64,000 nucleotides of DNA from Usnea hakonensis (lineage: Eukaryota > Ascomycota > Lecanoromycetes > Lecanorales > Parmeliaceae): assembly GCA_013423325.1 (NCBI GenBank), contig BLJB01000132.1:190315-254314 (forward strand). The letters are read 5' to 3'. The notes below the pieces were generated by a model that made no database searches, was not told the DNA's origin, and saw only the letters and a program-made list of their open reading frames with translations. The position numbers and the translations under genes are program-made. Position 1 is the first letter of the stretch. Every line of letters begins with the position of its first letter. Below are positions 42,114-52,536 of this stretch, one piece after another.

Positions 42114-44731
42114 ATGCCACAACATGTCGAACAGCCTAATGAGCGTTCCAAGCTACTCTCCGACCCCGCCAATGATAGGCGTTCGAGTGTAATACAGCAG
42201 GAAGAGGATGCTCAATCCATTATTGGCTCCTATCTGAGCAAGGATGAACATGCTCTTTCATCGACCTCGAGACTAGGAGAACGTCTTCCATACAATGACT
42301 ATACCACGGTAGATTGGCTTCATGACCTCGTGGGTTGTCCAGCCTCCGAGCTCAAGAGGAAAGAGATCCATTGACGGTCGCCAGGTCAAAGACTCCTACC
42401 GCTTTCGTTCTGTACACTTCAAGCCGGGTATACGTTATCGACTTGTCGCTACCTTCGATGCCTGTTCCGGGTGGATCGCTGCTGCTCTCATCGGCATACT
42501 TACGGCCTGTGTCGCCTTCCTTGTCGATGTTGCCGAGGCTACTGTGAGCGATTGGAAGCTGGGTTACTGCACCTCGAATCCCTTCGCAAATCGGGAAGCC
42601 TGCTGCACAGCTCGTAGACCCTTTTATAGCCCGACAAAGGCGAACCTTGGGGAAAGGTGTGATGAGTGGCATATGTGGACAGATGGCTGGTACCATGCAT
42701 TTGGTATATACGTGGGCTTTGCATTGGTATTTGGGGTTATCAGCTCTTCAACGACCATGCTCACCAAATCCACCTTACCTGCTGCTGTGTCAGCGCATGG
42801 TGACCAGCAACAAGAGCCCGACGTTGGCACTGATCGAGCTGTGACTGGCAAAACCATGTACCTTGCTGCAGGCTCAGGTATTCCAGAGATTAAGACAATC
42901 CTTTCCGGATTCGTTATACCTCATTTCTTGGACTTCAAAGTCTTGTTCGTCAAGGCCGTGGGTGCGGTCTTTGCAGTCGCAACAGGCATGTGTCTGGGGA
43001 AAGAAGGGCCCTTTGTGCACATCTCTACCTGCGTTGCATATCTTGTCGGGATGCGCTTTCCCAAATACCGCAACAATGAAAAGAAGATGCGTGAGCTACT
43101 CAGCGCTGGCTGCTCATCGGGACTGTCAGTGGCCTTCGGAGCCCCCGTCGGTGGAATCTTGTTCTCCTATGAGGTAGGCCTTCCAGACTCCTTTCGTTCT
43201 TCCTGATACTCAATCATATTCCAGGAGATCAGCACCTACTTTCCTCGCAAGGTGCTCTGGCGAGCTTTTTTCTGTTCTCTTTGGGCCGCTGTGATCCTGA
43301 AAGCCCTCAACCCCACAGGCACCGGAAAGCTTGTACTGTTCGAGACAAATTATGGAACTTCCTATTCTCCAGTGCATTATCTCATTTTCATCCTCCTCGG
43401 CGTAGCTGGAGGTCTTTGGGGGGGCACATTCTGCAAGTTCAATTTTCTTTGGTCGAACAGTTTTCGACGGTTCCGGTTCATCAAGAATTATCCTGTGTTT
43501 GAAGTTTTCATTGTTGTTCTAGCTACTGGACTACTTCAATATCCCAACCCCATGACCCGGGAGCCTGGCGATCAGATCATCAAGAACCTTCTCCAGGATT
43601 GCCGCGAGTCAAATAGCTCATGGATTTGCCAACACGAAGCTAATGGCTCGCCACCCAAATACATTGGCTGGCTGGTATACGGCACCCTGGTCAAGCTCGC
43701 CCTAACAATAGTGACCTTCGGTTGCAAGGTTCCCTGTATGTACATCCCTTGAGGTTGCGATCCGAATGCTGCTAAAAGTCTCTGAAGCTGGGATCATCAT
43801 TCCTGCCCTTGACGCCGGTGCATTTTCTGGCCGTCTTGTTGGCCAGTGGGTCTCCACAATCTCTCCCGGTATCTTTGCAATGGTTGGTGCCGCTGCATTT
43901 CTCGCTGGTATGTACTTCCCAAGGGGCTTCATTGCTGAAAGTTTGCATAAAAACAAAAGGCTGCGGCAGCACCATGGACACTCTGGGCTTTGATTGAGTC
44001 ATGCCCTTAAATCAACATCTGCTAATTTCGAGATACTCGCAGGCGTTTCTCGCATGACCATCTCACTTGCTGTCATCATGTTGGAACTCACGGGTGAACT
44101 GGAGTACGTTGTTCCGAACATGATTGCAATACTTGTCGCCAAATGGGTCGCAGATAGTCTGGAGCATGAAGGTGTATATGATCTAGCGCAAACGGTGCTA
44201 GGACATCCTTTCCTGGATCTGGATAACGCCCTTGGCCTAGTACAAGCCCAAAGAGAAAACACAACGGTGGAGAGGCTCATACCGCCCAAACAGACCATGG
44301 GAGAAATCACGGTTGTTGTCCCCAAAGATAACATGGTTCCCCGCAGAGTCCTTGAACAAAAGCTCGACAGACTGAAAGAAAGGGGCTTACTTGATGGCGG
44401 TCTCGTCCTCGTACAAGATGGCATGCTTCAGGGATACCTCGCGGAAGCAGAACTCGACTTTGGGCTCACCAATCTGAGTGGAGTGTGGAACTCGCCCGAG
44501 CGGGTGCGGCTCCTGGGTTCGGGAGAGGAAGGAGAATTCGACCTCAGCAGCTTTGTAGATCGAACCCCGCTGACTGTTTGTGCCCAGGCACCGATGGAAT
44601 ATGCGGTAGAGATGTTTGGGAAACTGGGTCTGCGGCATCTTTGTGTTGTGGAGGAGGGCACGGGCAAACTGATTGGTGTCATTTTGAAGAAGAGGTTGAT
44701 TAATTGGTTGGAGAGTTTGAAGCAACAGTGA
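42114..44731 (+). CDS. CLC-type voltage-gated chloride channel/transporter
   Basis: Five exons, 42114-42329, 42385-43173, 43225-43735, 43788-43907 and 44043-44731 (introns 55, 51, 52, 135 nt), 774 aa. After DWLHDLVKDSYRFRS come the anion-pathway motifs GSGIPEIK (near 235), GKEGPFVH with the gating Glu (near 280), and SGIIIPALDAGAFSGRLVG, followed by VSRMTISLAVIMLELTGELEY. Two CBS domains occupy the cytosolic C-terminus (PKQTMGEITVV; APMEYAVEMFGKLGLRHLCVVEE). Length and layout resemble yeast Gef1 (779 aa), an endosomal/Golgi chloride transporter. Filamentous ascomycetes have several CLC types, so I give no symbol. All splice junctions restore conserved motifs. Confidence 0.93.
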
Positions 44732-45065
44732 AATAAGTGGTTTAAAAAATTGGGGATCCTGTATCGAAAGTTTTTTTGCAAATTTATGTTGGATGTATAG
44801 TCTTTCTGTTCTTAATCTTCCCTTTCTCTGTCCCCCATCAATTGATGGAGGGCCAAGCATCAATTCGTGACGAATCGTCCGTCACGAGCACTCCACGTTT
44901 TACAAGATGTAACAATGCTGGTGACATTGAGTGAGTCGACAGCTATCTGAAAAATTATTGCACTGTGGGTCCTCAAGATTGTGGTCACATTAAGCATGAT
45001 AAGAGATCGGAGAGTTCCTCTGCAACTCAAGTGAGCGCTCTGATACTAGAGAGCACACATCCCAA
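44732..45065. other. Intergenic, convergent 3' flanks with two dyads
   Basis: 334 bases between CLC and MAK21. A perfect 14-bp palindrome CCATCAATTGATGG (44835-44848) and an 8-bp stem TCGTGACG/CGTCACGA around a 7-base loop (44865-44887) lie 17 bases apart, about 110-155 bases after the CLC stop. They may mark 3'-end structure. Confidence 0.5.
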
Positions 45066-48000
45066 TTAGTCCTCGTCTTGATCCTCGTCCTCCAGCATCT
45101 TTGCATAATCATCCGCGGATGCGAAAGTGGGCAAGCTCTTCAGCCTCCGTCTCTTACTGCCGCGCTTCTCCGTCTCTGGTCCCGCGACCGACTCCGACTT
45201 GCTTGGGCCGACTTCCTTGTCGAGTGCCTCTCCAAGATCGCTCGGCATCTCATCGTCGCTATCTAAGAGTGCGTCATCGTCTTCGTTATCGAGATCAAGA
45301 AGGCTTTCAGCACTTTCTGCGAGACCCTCATTGGCGAGTTCGTCCTCCCCAGCAAGGTTGGAGTCGCGATCTTCGTCTTCGATCTCTTCCATATCACTCT
45401 CGATGTCCTCGTCCCCAAAACCACTGTCACTCCCCTCGTCCAATTCGGGCCTACTCTCGACTAGTGCCTTCCAAATATCATCTTCATCGCCCTCGTTGCC
45501 GCTCTCATCCTCATCCACTTTTCGTGCCGTCTGCTTCTTACTAGCCTTCTCTTTGTCTTTTCCCAGTGTACGGAAGTATTTGTGGAAGAAGACCTCATCC
45601 GCATTGATCTGTTCGCTCCCTTTTTTCCAGAATGCTTCAGAGTTGACTGGTTGTCTATTAGTCGATTTCGAGTAAGCCGATAGCAGCAACGCGCTTGAGT
45701 CGCCGCCAGCCATAGGCTGCATGATACTAGATCCTTTAGGTGCGTTTGTCGCTTTAGGATTTCGGTATACAAAGCGATCGAGGAAGTGGATGAGAGTGTT
45801 AAGGGAGAGGTCCGGCTTAGGAGGCATTTCGCCGTGGGTAACAAGCCGGGTGGCGAACAGGGCGACAGAAGGGTGATAGTGGTGCAGGAAGGGCGTGACT
45901 TCCCAAAGGGAGGACCTTTCAGCATTGCTGTATTTCGGATCGCGTTTCCTTCCATGGTATCTCGCTGTGACCTTATCTGTCTTTTGTGGAGATGGTCCAT
46001 TGTCTGCGGTTGTTCCGTTGGATAGCTGCTCTTGGACGTCTCGGAATTCTTCGTCGTCATCGGTTTCTTCCTCCGCTTGATCCAAGAAAGCCTCGAGGTT
46101 GGCGAATACGCCTTCAAGCTCTCTGAGGAGATAAAGAGTACCGCATGAGAACGAGGGCTGGTGCATGGCCACCACCTGCAGTAATCGTTTTGCAAAGGCC
46201 TTGACCCGCTTGACGTTAAGGTCGGACCTCAATGACCTAAAAAGAAGATTCAGGAAAAGGGCCTGTTTCGACGACGTCAGGAGACGAGGATCGAGTAGTG
46301 ATTCGTACAAGGTCCGGTAAAACCTATCTATTGAGTCTTGATGAGATCCATTGAGCTGTTGAATTAGTATGAGGGCTTGGATGCTTGTATTGAAGTTTGA
46401 CGAGTGGGTCACTTTGAAGAGCGTGTCTAAGTGTTTTTCGAATGATGCCTGGTTAGTGTCAGTAAACGGTACGGCACGGTTGACCCCAGTGAGCACTGCC
46501 GATAGCATTTTTTCTCGCAACTCTTCGTCGACATTGGTTGCTCTTTCTTTCTCGGCCAGTCTCTTCTGCGCTTTTTTTCCTGCAGGTCTCCCGCCGCCTT
46601 GGACTTCTCCCTTCCTGTTAATGCCAACGCCGGCGCTCCTCGTAACTGCCGTGCTCACTTCCTCTGGTTTTGCCAACAGCTGGATGAAGAGACTGAAATA
46701 TATGTCAAGTAACTTCTCTCCAACCCCCCCCTGTTTCCCACTCAGGACAGTCTGGTTCAGAGTAATAGTTGCGTAGTATTTAGCATGCAGGCTCTGGCCT
46801 GGCCGAAACAGAAGATCTGATTCAATAGCTGCGATTATCGTTGGCCTCATGAGAGGATGCGTGGTCTCTAGCTGTAAAATGTTGAAGGACGCTTTCGAGG
46901 CAATCTTTTTGTCTGAATCGCCGAGCTTGTTCACAAGCAATCGGAGAAGATTGGCTTCTTGTTCAGGCTTTTCCTTTAAGAGTTGATAGACATAATCCAC
47001 AGCTTTGCCTCGGGCAAATAATACTTCATCGTTGCACCAGGTCTCAATGATTCTTAAGACTTCGAAGAAAGTAGCTTTCAACCAGTCTTCGTATGCCCAT
47101 GAGATGAGATGAGTTTGTTTGACCTGTTTCGGCAATGGATCTTTAGAGGTCCAATTGAAATCAATAGGATCAAATGCAGCAGACAGCGCAGGTTGGCTAG
47201 CAAATGTTCGAAGCCTCCGGTCAGAAGGAAGAAGATTTCCGGGGCCAAACAGATCTTTCAAAGCTCCCAACACTTCAACGGCTTGACCACGACTACGTTT
47301 ACCAGCCAATCCTACCAGACTCCTTAAGGCCTTCATATTATGTACCGGTGATTCTTGTATGGATAATGTCAAAGCCGAGATCTTATCGGAGAGCGTACCT
47401 GTTGACATTATGGTAGAATAAAACTGATGGGGAGAGGATGCGGATTTATTTGTCTTGACGTATTGGATATTCTCGTTGTCCAGTAGTGCTTTGGCATGGC
47501 TGTGCAGGCGGTCCAGTAAATCAGAAGGCAGGGTCAAGGTCTCTCGGGATGGTAGAGGTGGCGGCGACAACGTGACAGCATGCCATTCCGGCTGAGGCAG
47601 AAAAACCTGATCAAGACATATCAGCATGAAAATCGAAAACCTGAAACGAATGGGAATGGTTGTCTGCTGACCAAGGATCTTTGCCCTTTACCGGCAGAGG
47701 TGGCATTTGATAACGCTGGTTTGCTGCCAATCCTCTCTGCGTTTGAATTAATCATTTCAGGATAGATGTCCTCTTCTAGCATTTCTACCTCGTCTGCCTT
47801 CACAGATTCGAACTCGGCTATCATGTCTCTCTTGCCTAATGTATCGACACCTAGTTGTCGAATCAACTGCAATGTCTCCTTCTCCAGCCCGCTTCCCGAG
47901 CTCAAACTCGCCTCCTCGCCTTCGATCTCTGATCCCGACGCAAGTTCAGCTATGAGGTCGACATCTTCCTTCGTGCCCCCAAGCGCCCTTAATTCCTCAT

Positions 48001-48430
48001 CGAAATTTATGTCATTATTTGATCCAGTATTCCGGTTCCTGCTTCCAAGCTTGATGGAGTTGACATCGTTTGACCTCTTCCAATGACCCTCTTCCTTGAC
48101 GCGCCCATCCCGCAATCTCTTCTTTCTTTGGCTCGACTCCAGGGTCCCTGCGGGCTTCTGCTTTCCTCTAATCATACTGCTATTGCTAGCAGAGCTGACA
48201 GCAGATTTAGGTTTGGATGCCGTAATTGCATTTTGTCTGTTCTCTTCCCCAAAATTTGGGATCTTGGTCTTCGGTTTTGCTGGTGTGCCTTTCGAGAACC
48301 CTCTCTTATTTGGATATATGAGATTGCTCTCAATTTTGTCCGTCAAGCTTCGCAAAGTATCTGGGTTGAAGTCCGGGACAACATTTTCTGAAGATACGGG
48401 GAAATGGGGACTCTTCGATTTTGCAGGCAT
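45066..48430 (-). CDS. MAK21: Ribosome biogenesis factor Mak21/Noc1 (CBF/MAK21 domain)
   Basis: Exons 48430-47672 and 47606-45066 encode about 1099 aa. The N-terminal exon is Ser/Lys-rich with an acidic segment. The second exon carries HEAT-like helices and the CBF/MAK21 domain (VVAMHQPSFSCGTLYLLREL, TPFLHHYHPSVALFATRLVTHGEMPPKPDL, NTLIHFLDRFVYRNPKA), then a long Asp/Glu-rich tail and a basic end. Noc1-Noc2 binds early 66S pre-ribosomes in the nucleolus. The intron is the weak point: the only phase-0 solution I find uses a GTCAGC donor (65 nt), joining RSL to VFLPQPEWHAV. An ATG at 48451 could add seven residues. Yeast Mak21 has 1025 aa. Confidence 0.92.
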
Positions 48431-48651
48431 GGTGATCCTTGGTTGATGCATGGTTTGAAGAAAGTTGATTTCTTTCCAAAATTCGAGCATCTGTTTTAGG
48501 CAGGTTTTCCCGAACATTAGCCATGATAATCCGACTAAGCTCTCAGATGCACCAACTCTCAAGTCGAACAAACAAGTGGTGATTAAGTACTTGAAACTCT
48601 GTTGGAATTGGATCAATGTTCCAGGCATGCTAATCTACTTCGCTCAATCAT

Positions 48652-49436
48652 TCAATTATCCGACATATAATTAACAGAAGCCTGAACAATTTTCATGACG
48701 ACTTGTATCTCTGGTACATCTCTTGGAGCATATAGCAAGACATATTGATATGACACAGCGACGCCCGCAATCCACTTCAAAGGATCGACACCAGATAAGC
48801 CATGTCGCTGACCCCAGCCGGCATCGAGAACCTTAATACAATCTTGAGGGGAGAGGGTGACGTGAATCGAGTGATCTCCACTTGAGTGGACGTGCGAGAT
48901 CTCTCTCTGCACGCCCCGTGCGACCGATGAGGCCGGGACATCCTCTTTTAAAAAGATGGCACTGGCATGGGTCTCTAGTACAGATTTGCGCCTCTCGACG
49001 ATCTTCTGGTTCTCCGTCGCAAGACGATCGAATTCTTGCACCACTTGCTGGTTGGCTATAGTTTAGTCGATGCTGCTCTAAACGAGCAAGGGTGGTGCAA
49101 TACCGCTTTAATATTTTCATCAGGAATTTGTGAAAGCTGTCTTTGCGGTACTGGATGTGATCCCATCAGGGGCCGTGAGCCGGCGCGAAATGGAAGACAA
49201 TGATGCGGTAGCCAGGTTCTCTTATCGTTGCTCTTATAATACTCCATTGTACCGAGCATCTCAGCGCTCATCATTCGGAGAAGACCGGCAGATAACACCC
49301 AGCCAAATATATTGTGAGGTAATCCGCCAGCACCATAGTTCATGAATAAGCTGTAGTCGCGCCAGAAGACCAAGCCAAGAAGCGGAGTCAGACCGACTGC
49401 TACGACGGCCCCTCCAATCATTGCAACCGTAGGCAT
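48652..49436 (-). CDS. DUF5519 ('luciferase-like') family protein, copy B
   Basis: Exons 49436-49104 and 49047-48652 (56-nt intron), 242 aa. An N-terminal membrane helix (AMIGGAVVAVGLTPLLGLVFW) is followed by NYGAGGLPHNIFGW, LPFRAGSRPLMGSHPVPQRQLSQ, ETHASAIFL, REISHVHSSGDHSIHVTLSPQDCIKVLDAGWGQRHGLSG and YVLLYAPRDVPEIQVVMKIV. The same landmarks occur in the same order in copy A at 36040, so the two are diverged paralogues. The acceptor ACCAG is chosen over the closer ACTATAG because only it keeps the frame. Function unknown; a membrane-anchored protein facing the lumen or cytosol cannot be decided. Confidence 0.82.
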
Positions 49437-49759
49437 CAGTAGGGGGGAAGTCTTACTCCGTTGTACTTTAAGATTAATAAATGAGCGAGTATAGCAAAGC
49501 AGTGTTTACACAGTACCTCAAATAGAAAATATGAGGGTGTTGCTCCGAGTGGGAAAAATGACAGAGTCCGGAGGGAGACTGAACAATTGAAGTACTTAGG
49601 GTTAGGGTGTCGACCTCGGTACTAACACGCTACACGACTGCTACACGAACCGAGGGCAGATACGCTAAGATAACTTAGTCCTGCCCCTAACTCGATCTCC
49701 GAGCATCTTTTGCGAAATTATCATACCAATTGATATATGGGCCAAGTTTTGTCAGAAGC
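49437..49759. promoter_or_regulatory. Divergent promoter region, DUF5519 copy B / 786-aa gene
   Basis: 323 bases between opposed start codons. No distinctive repeat beyond a TTAGGGTTAGGG-like short run near 49598, too short to be telomeric. Confidence 0.45.
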
Positions 49760-52169
49760 ATGACGAAGAAGAAGAAGTCAACAAATGATGCAGGCCCTAT
49801 CGATGGGTCTGTATCCGCCAAGCCAGCCTCTCCGTTTATTTCCAATCCTGCTCCCACTTCCACCACGCTGCAATCCGCCGCCAAGAGCAAAAGCCCTGAT
49901 CCATCGACTTCGGCTTTAATAATTTGTCGTAACAAGCATTGGCGATGTAATTGCTGTTCATGGCTTTGAAAAGACAGTGCTTATGTACTATGCAGATATC
50001 TCCAGCTTCCATGGTCCCTGGCTGCAGCTGCCCCCCGAAGTTCTGGAATCGCTTGCCTACAGCAACTATGATTCCCCTCGTCCTCGTCCTATTGATCCCG
50101 CCGTCTTCTTCGATCTTGTCAAAGTTCGCCGCTTGGTCGAGGAGGCAACTGATCTCGCCGTGCGCGCTGCCAATGGCACGACATCCTCCGCCTTGAGCAA
50201 TTCTTTAAGTGCGGGAAACGGGATACTAGGGGGTGGAGGCGCAGCTGCTTTGGGATTGGGCATTGGTGGAGGTGGACCCAACGCAAAACTCAGCAGAGAA
50301 AGAAAACACCGCATGCGAGAGCAGGCGACCCAAAAGCTTTCGCGCGCATATCAATTTGACGAAATTGCAGCCAGCGTGGCTACGATGCAGGGGGCTTCGT
50401 CTCTGGAGGAGGTTGCAAAGCTAGTTTTACAACGAAGTGCAAATGATACTGACGCCAAATACGTCCATTTCTTTCACGAGAAGATCCCTTCTAGGATGCT
50501 TGCGCAATGCACCACCCTGGAGCCACTGGACCAGGTCATTCAAGATCGTCCGACCGAAGGAGCGCTCCTGCGAACGAGGGCTGTTACTAGAATATTCAAA
50601 GATGACTACTCAGGCGCTGCACGTGATCTCACCGAGGCTCTGTCTGTCTGCCGATACACTATGGCTCAGCACAAAGCAGGAAGGGGACAATTAGAGCTTG
50701 CGAATGCTCTGGGAGGGTCGGAAAGAAAGAATGGGGGCGCGCACGATCGCAAGTACGAGGCTGCCAAGGTTGAGGAGGCAGATCAACCCAGCAGTCTCGA
50801 GACGCAGTTACTTTTCCACCGAGCGGGCGTGTACCTCGCCCTTGCTTGCCAGAACGTCGATGCCTCGCTAGACGGGTTGAATGCAGCGCAAGAGCCATCA
50901 GCGCAAGAGTCATCAGTACCGCAGCCTAGCATTCCAAGAACCTTTGCAGAAAGGGAGACTCATGTGAGTCGGCTAGAAGCTCGTAAGTTGGTAAAGACCA
51001 ACGCCAAACGGGCTCTGCGCGATTATCTAGGCTTTCTTTCCCACTTCGACTATACTCCAGGTCTACCAGCAGAGGTTGCCGAGGAGTTTTTCCGGAAAGT
51101 CAATGCCGCAGCAGGAGCTTTCGCAAAGCCAAAGGTGACTTCTGCGAACAGGCTGCTCGAGACACCCGGGACTTCCAATCTGACTAATGGACATCTCTCT
51201 GATGCGCTCGTTCCTCAGACAAGTAATGATCGCCGCCAACGTCGTGCTTCCAGCAGTGGTCGTTATGAGAAGTCCTACGCTGGACTTCCACTGCCCGCGA
51301 TCTACCCGGTCTCTTCTCTTTTCTCATCGTCACCCCCTGACGACCTCCCGCCTTACCCGGCAACTTCGCAAGCACTCGTCCCTCGCAAGTCTTCGTCGAC
51401 GCGGAAGAACGCAGATGACATCGCAAACCACTTTATGGCACAGTCCGAGCAGCACGAAGCCGTTACGTACCATCCTCTCTTCACAGACGCTCTTCACTCA
51501 CTTTTGCTTTGTCATTCGCTCATCCAGACGTCCCCAAAGGAGTATTTAAGACATGCTCACATGGTAGCCCGATTGGCCCGCGTCTGTGACGGCTATCCGA
51601 TCTTCCTCGCTGCTCGTTCGCCCAGTCGAGCAGACTGGATTGAAGTAGTACGACGTGCTAACAACTGGATTGGGCTACAGCAGTCCTGGGAGACACTGTG
51701 TGCACCTGCTCCTTTGCCTGGCCATATTGGTGCAACAAAGAAAGAAGAGACCGAGGAACAAGCGAAAGAGCGTCATCGGCAAGAGGCTATTCTCGAAGCT
51801 TTGGCTGATGAGCGTGTGCATGACGAGGCAAGCTTTCAGGCTGCCGTAGCGGCAAGAGAGCGCAGAGCTGAGGAGCAGAGACGGGAAGAGCTTGGCAAGG
51901 ATGGCAACAGTCCGAAGCGGTGGGCACAAGAAGACGGGAAGGAGTATCCCATCAGTACTGAGAGGGCGGAAGCTATTGCAAGATGGGTGAGAGAAGCTCC
52001 ACTCGCCGTTGCTGGCGCTGGGAGGACGAAGCGAGGGCCGAAGAAAGGCAAGGGGCGAAAAGCGCCTGAGCGCCCATCTGATCTGAATGCCGTCGTGGAC
52101 GACTTAGCCAGAACTGGTGAGCTGGTAGATGTAGGCGGCAATGAAGCTGAAGAAGGGGGGGAACCATAG
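49760..52169 (+). CDS. Conserved fungal protein of unknown function, TPR-like
   Basis: Exons 49760-49946 and 49996-52169 (49-nt intron; the split codon gives NKHWRYISSFHGPW), 786 aa. The N-terminus is Lys-rich then Ser/Pro/Ala-rich. The junction region IICRNKHWRYISSFHGPWLQLPPEVLESLAYSNYDSPRPRPIDPAVFFDLVK looks highly conserved in type. The middle has helix pairs of TPR character (LRTRAVTRIFKDDYSGAARDLTEALSVC; HPLFTDALHSLLLCHSLIQTSPKEYLRHAHMVARL). The end has a charged coiled-coil stretch (about 610-660) and a Lys/Gly/Arg-rich tail with likely nuclear localisation signals (KRGPKKGKGRKAPER). I recognise it as a recurrent fungal hypothetical but know no assigned function. Confidence 0.8.
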
Positions 52170-52536
52170 CCTGTTTTGATGCTACCGTACAGAGGCTCTG
52201 GTTCAGTACTGCTGAAATCCAAGATCCTCCGAGGTAGACCGTATAGAATCGACGTTAGCACGTAGTCAAAGCTGAGGACGTAATCGTCTACAAAGGGGGC
52301 TTCTACGTCTATGTTTTGTCTCGAAGCCATTGTGACCTAGCTTAAGTTGCGCTCATCCCTCGTAGTCCCTAGTTACAGGACATGGGGACGGCACTAACAT
52401 GGCTTATCCATGTGGAATGAATGCTGTGATTCAACACTTCGCAGGGTCGATGGAAACATAGAACACTACCGCAAATACAACTTTGAACATCTCGGTCTTG
52501 TACTCATAAACATCCAAGCACATCTGGAACTTAACA
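52170..52536. other. Intergenic, convergent 3' flanks
   Basis: 367 bases between the 786-aa gene and the Zn2Cys6 factor. An antisense frame starting at 52330 enters the preceding gene; see rejected items. Confidence 0.45.

Noticed and set aside
45101..45675. Plus-strand Ser-rich frames up to 182 aa opposite MAK21
   Set aside because: Shadows of the acidic Asp/Glu-rich tail of Mak21; biased composition only.
49595..49606. Telomere-like TTAGGGTTAGGG
   Set aside because: Only about one and a half repeats inside a normal promoter region.
51836..52330. Antisense 165-aa frame with ATG at 52330
   Set aside because: Two thirds lie opposite the coding tail of the 786-aa gene and its composition mirrors that tail. 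Only the first 50 residues look protein-like.
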